In this document: piece after piece, positions 12,707 through 13,716 of the stretch
Layout: every line of letters begins with the position of its first letter
Numbering within the stretch: position 1 is the first letter of the stretch
Source of the DNA: ZC4RG30 sp039800965
Lineage (GTDB): Bacteria; Pseudomonadota; Gammaproteobacteria; Steroidobacterales; Steroidobacteraceae
Assembly (NCBI GenBank): GCA_039800965.1
Contig: JBDLPS010000143.1
Location: forward strand, 1-13,716
Length of the DNA stretch: 13,716 nt
Direction: 5' to 3'
Program-made: the position numbers and the translations under genes
Notes under the pieces: model-generated
Seen by the model: the letters and a program-made list of their open reading frames with translations, nothing else
Databases searched by the model: none
What the model was told of the DNA's origin: nothing

Positions 12707-13716
12707 ATGGCCCAGACGTTCATCGATCCGTTTACGCCCGCCCAGGTCCGCCGTCTGGTCGAGCGGTATGGTTCGCCCCTGGTGATCATCGATTGCGAGC
12801 GCGTCCGCGCCCAGTACAGGGCGCTGGCCAGGGCGCTGCCGGGCGTCGACCTGCATTACGCACTCAAGCCGCTGCCACATCCCGCCGTGGTCGGGACCAT
12901 CCTGGAAGAGGGCGGATGGCTCGACCTTGCGACGACCGGCGAGGTGCAGCTCGCTTCGCGCCTCGACGCGGACCCGAAACGCTGCATCCATACGCATCCG
13001 ATCAAGCGCGACAAGGACATCCGCAACGCGCTGGATGCGGGCGTGCGCGTGTTCGTCGCCGACAATCCGGATGAGATACGGAAGTTCCGCCGTTACCGCA
13101 ACGAGGCCGAGTTGCTGCTGAGGGTGTCGTTCCGCTCGCCGGGTGTCGTCAGCGACCTGTCGCGCAAGTTCGGCTGCGATCCTGAAGATGCGCTGGAGCT
13201 GGCGCGGCTCGCTGCGAAGCTTGGGGTGCCCGTGCGTGGTTTTTCCTTCCACGTCGGCAGCCAGGCGCCCGATGCACGCAAGCATGTGGAGGCGATCGCC
13301 GTCTGCGCCAGGCTGCTGGCAGACGCGCGTCGCGAGAAGCTGGGGCGTTTCGATACGCTGGACATCGGCGGCGGATTCCCCATCGAGTACCGCCAGCCGG
13401 TGGAAAGCATCGGCCGGTTCTGCGCCCCGATCCGCAAGGCGCTCTCGGCACTGCCCAAGCGTATCCGCGTCATCGCCGAGCCGGGTCGTTTCATCGCCGG
13501 GCCTTCCGCCATCGGCGTCTCCACCGTGATGGGCCGCGCGCAGCGCGAGGGCCGTTGGTGGTATTACCTCGACGATGGCGTATATGGCTCGTACAGCGGC
13601 CAGATCTACGACCACGCCCGGTATCCGGTGCGCGCCCTGAAGGACGGTCCGCTGCATGCTTCGGTGCTGGCCGGCCCGACCTGCGACAGCATCGATGTGA
13701 TCGCCGAGGATGTGCC
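12707..13716 (+). CDS. Type III PLP-dependent decarboxylase, ornithine/lysine decarboxylase family (C-terminus cut by window edge)
   Basis: The first 336 codons are present and the frame is open to the right edge. The fold-III decarboxylase motifs are in order: the PLP-Schiff-base lysine K54 in HYALKPLPHP; SRKFGCDPEDALELARL (152-168); GFSFHVGSQ (178-186), with H182 stacking on PLP; LDIGGGFP (218-225) and AEPGRFIAGPS (257-267), which bind PLP phosphate; DDGVYGSYSG (289-298); and GPTCDSIDVI (323-332), whose C327-D328 correspond to the active-site Cys-Asp contributed across the dimer in ODC. This favours ornithine (or lysine/ornithine) decarboxylase, which makes putrescine, over diaminopimelate decarboxylase. 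The usual length is about 390-410, so roughly the last 60 residues are missing. A GGAG (12693-12696) lies 10 nt before the ATG. Substrate preference cannot be read from the sequence. Confidence 0.88.
   Translation, partial: MAQTFIDPFTPAQVRRLVERYGSPLVIIDCERVRAQYRALARALPGVDLHYALKPLPHPAVVGTILEEGGWLDLATTGEVQLASRLDADPKRCIHTHPIKRDKDIRNALDAGVRVFVADNPDEIRKFRRYRNEAELLLRVSFRSPGVVSDLSRKFGCDPEDALELARLAAKLGVPVRGFSFHVGSQAPDARKHVEAIAVCARLLADARREKLGRFDTLDIGGGFPIEYRQPVESIGRFCAPIRKALSALPKRIRVIAEPGRFIAGPSAIGVSTVMGRAQREGRWWYYLDDGVYGSYSGQIYDHARYPVRALKDGPLHASVLAGPTCDSIDVIAEDV

Noticed and set aside
10868..13657. 929-codon open frame on the minus strand opposite the tandem HtrA, Sua5 and decarboxylase genes
   Set aside because: It is antisense to three confidently assigned genes and shows no recognisable domain. 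Low-complexity Arg/Gly/Ala-rich composition is what high-G+C third-position bias produces on the opposite strand.
1..13716. Mobile elements, CRISPR arrays, defence islands, tRNA or rRNA genes
   Set aside because: I saw no transposase, integrase, regularly spaced repeats or tRNA-like folds. Gene content is core metabolism with conserved synteny.

Overview
The window is a compact, high-G+C chromosomal segment. Gene content and order point to a gammaproteobacterium, possibly Xanthomonadales-like, though the genus cannot be fixed from sequence alone. The best evidence is the block around 0.9-6.9 kb. It reproduces the classical gammaproteobacterial arrangement: ygfA and ssrS (6S RNA) behind zapA on one strand, and ygfB-pepP-ubiH-ubiI diverging on the other, with rpiA close by. 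I see no insertion sequence, prophage, CRISPR array, tRNA or rRNA, and no sign of recent transfer. This is core-genome DNA.

Layout. At the left edge rpiA (partial, minus strand) is preceded by a tiny self-contained unit: a good promoter with an A/T-rich upstream element, a Shine-Dalgarno site, a 17-codon ORF made only of Met, Ala and Lys, and two perfect hairpins. Next comes a minus-strand operon: zapB-like coiled-coil gene, zapA, 6S RNA, ygfA (5-formyl-THF cyclo-ligase), and an EVE/PUA-like gene. The zapB-like gene and zapA overlap by four bases, as do ygfA and the EVE gene. The plus-strand operon ygfB, pepP, ubiH, ubiI combines a UPF0149 protein, proline aminopeptidase and two flavin hydroxylases of ubiquinone synthesis. 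It converges, with back-to-back stop codons, on a minus-strand pair ispG-phhB. Divergent from ispG are dgkA and, overlapping it by ATGA, a 933-residue double HtrA-like protease with four PDZ modules. Then come a Sua5-type tRNA threonylcarbamoyl-AMP synthase and a truncated type III PLP decarboxylase (ornithine/lysine decarboxylase family) running off the right edge.

Functionally the genes are housekeeping: pentose phosphate pathway, cell division, folate salvage, 6S control of RNA polymerase, ubiquinone, isoprenoid precursors, phospholipid recycling, envelope proteolysis, tRNA t6A and polyamines.

The points most worth a second look are: (i) the Lys/Ala microORF unit ahead of rpiA; (ii) the bacterial tandem HtrA protein, with one apparently active and one dead protease half, resembling the architecture of yeast Nma111; (iii) the 6S RNA, supported by a long closing stem and synteny; (iv) three genes whose -10 box lies exactly 6 nt before the start codon, indicating leaderless mRNAs, two of them from one divergent promoter region.
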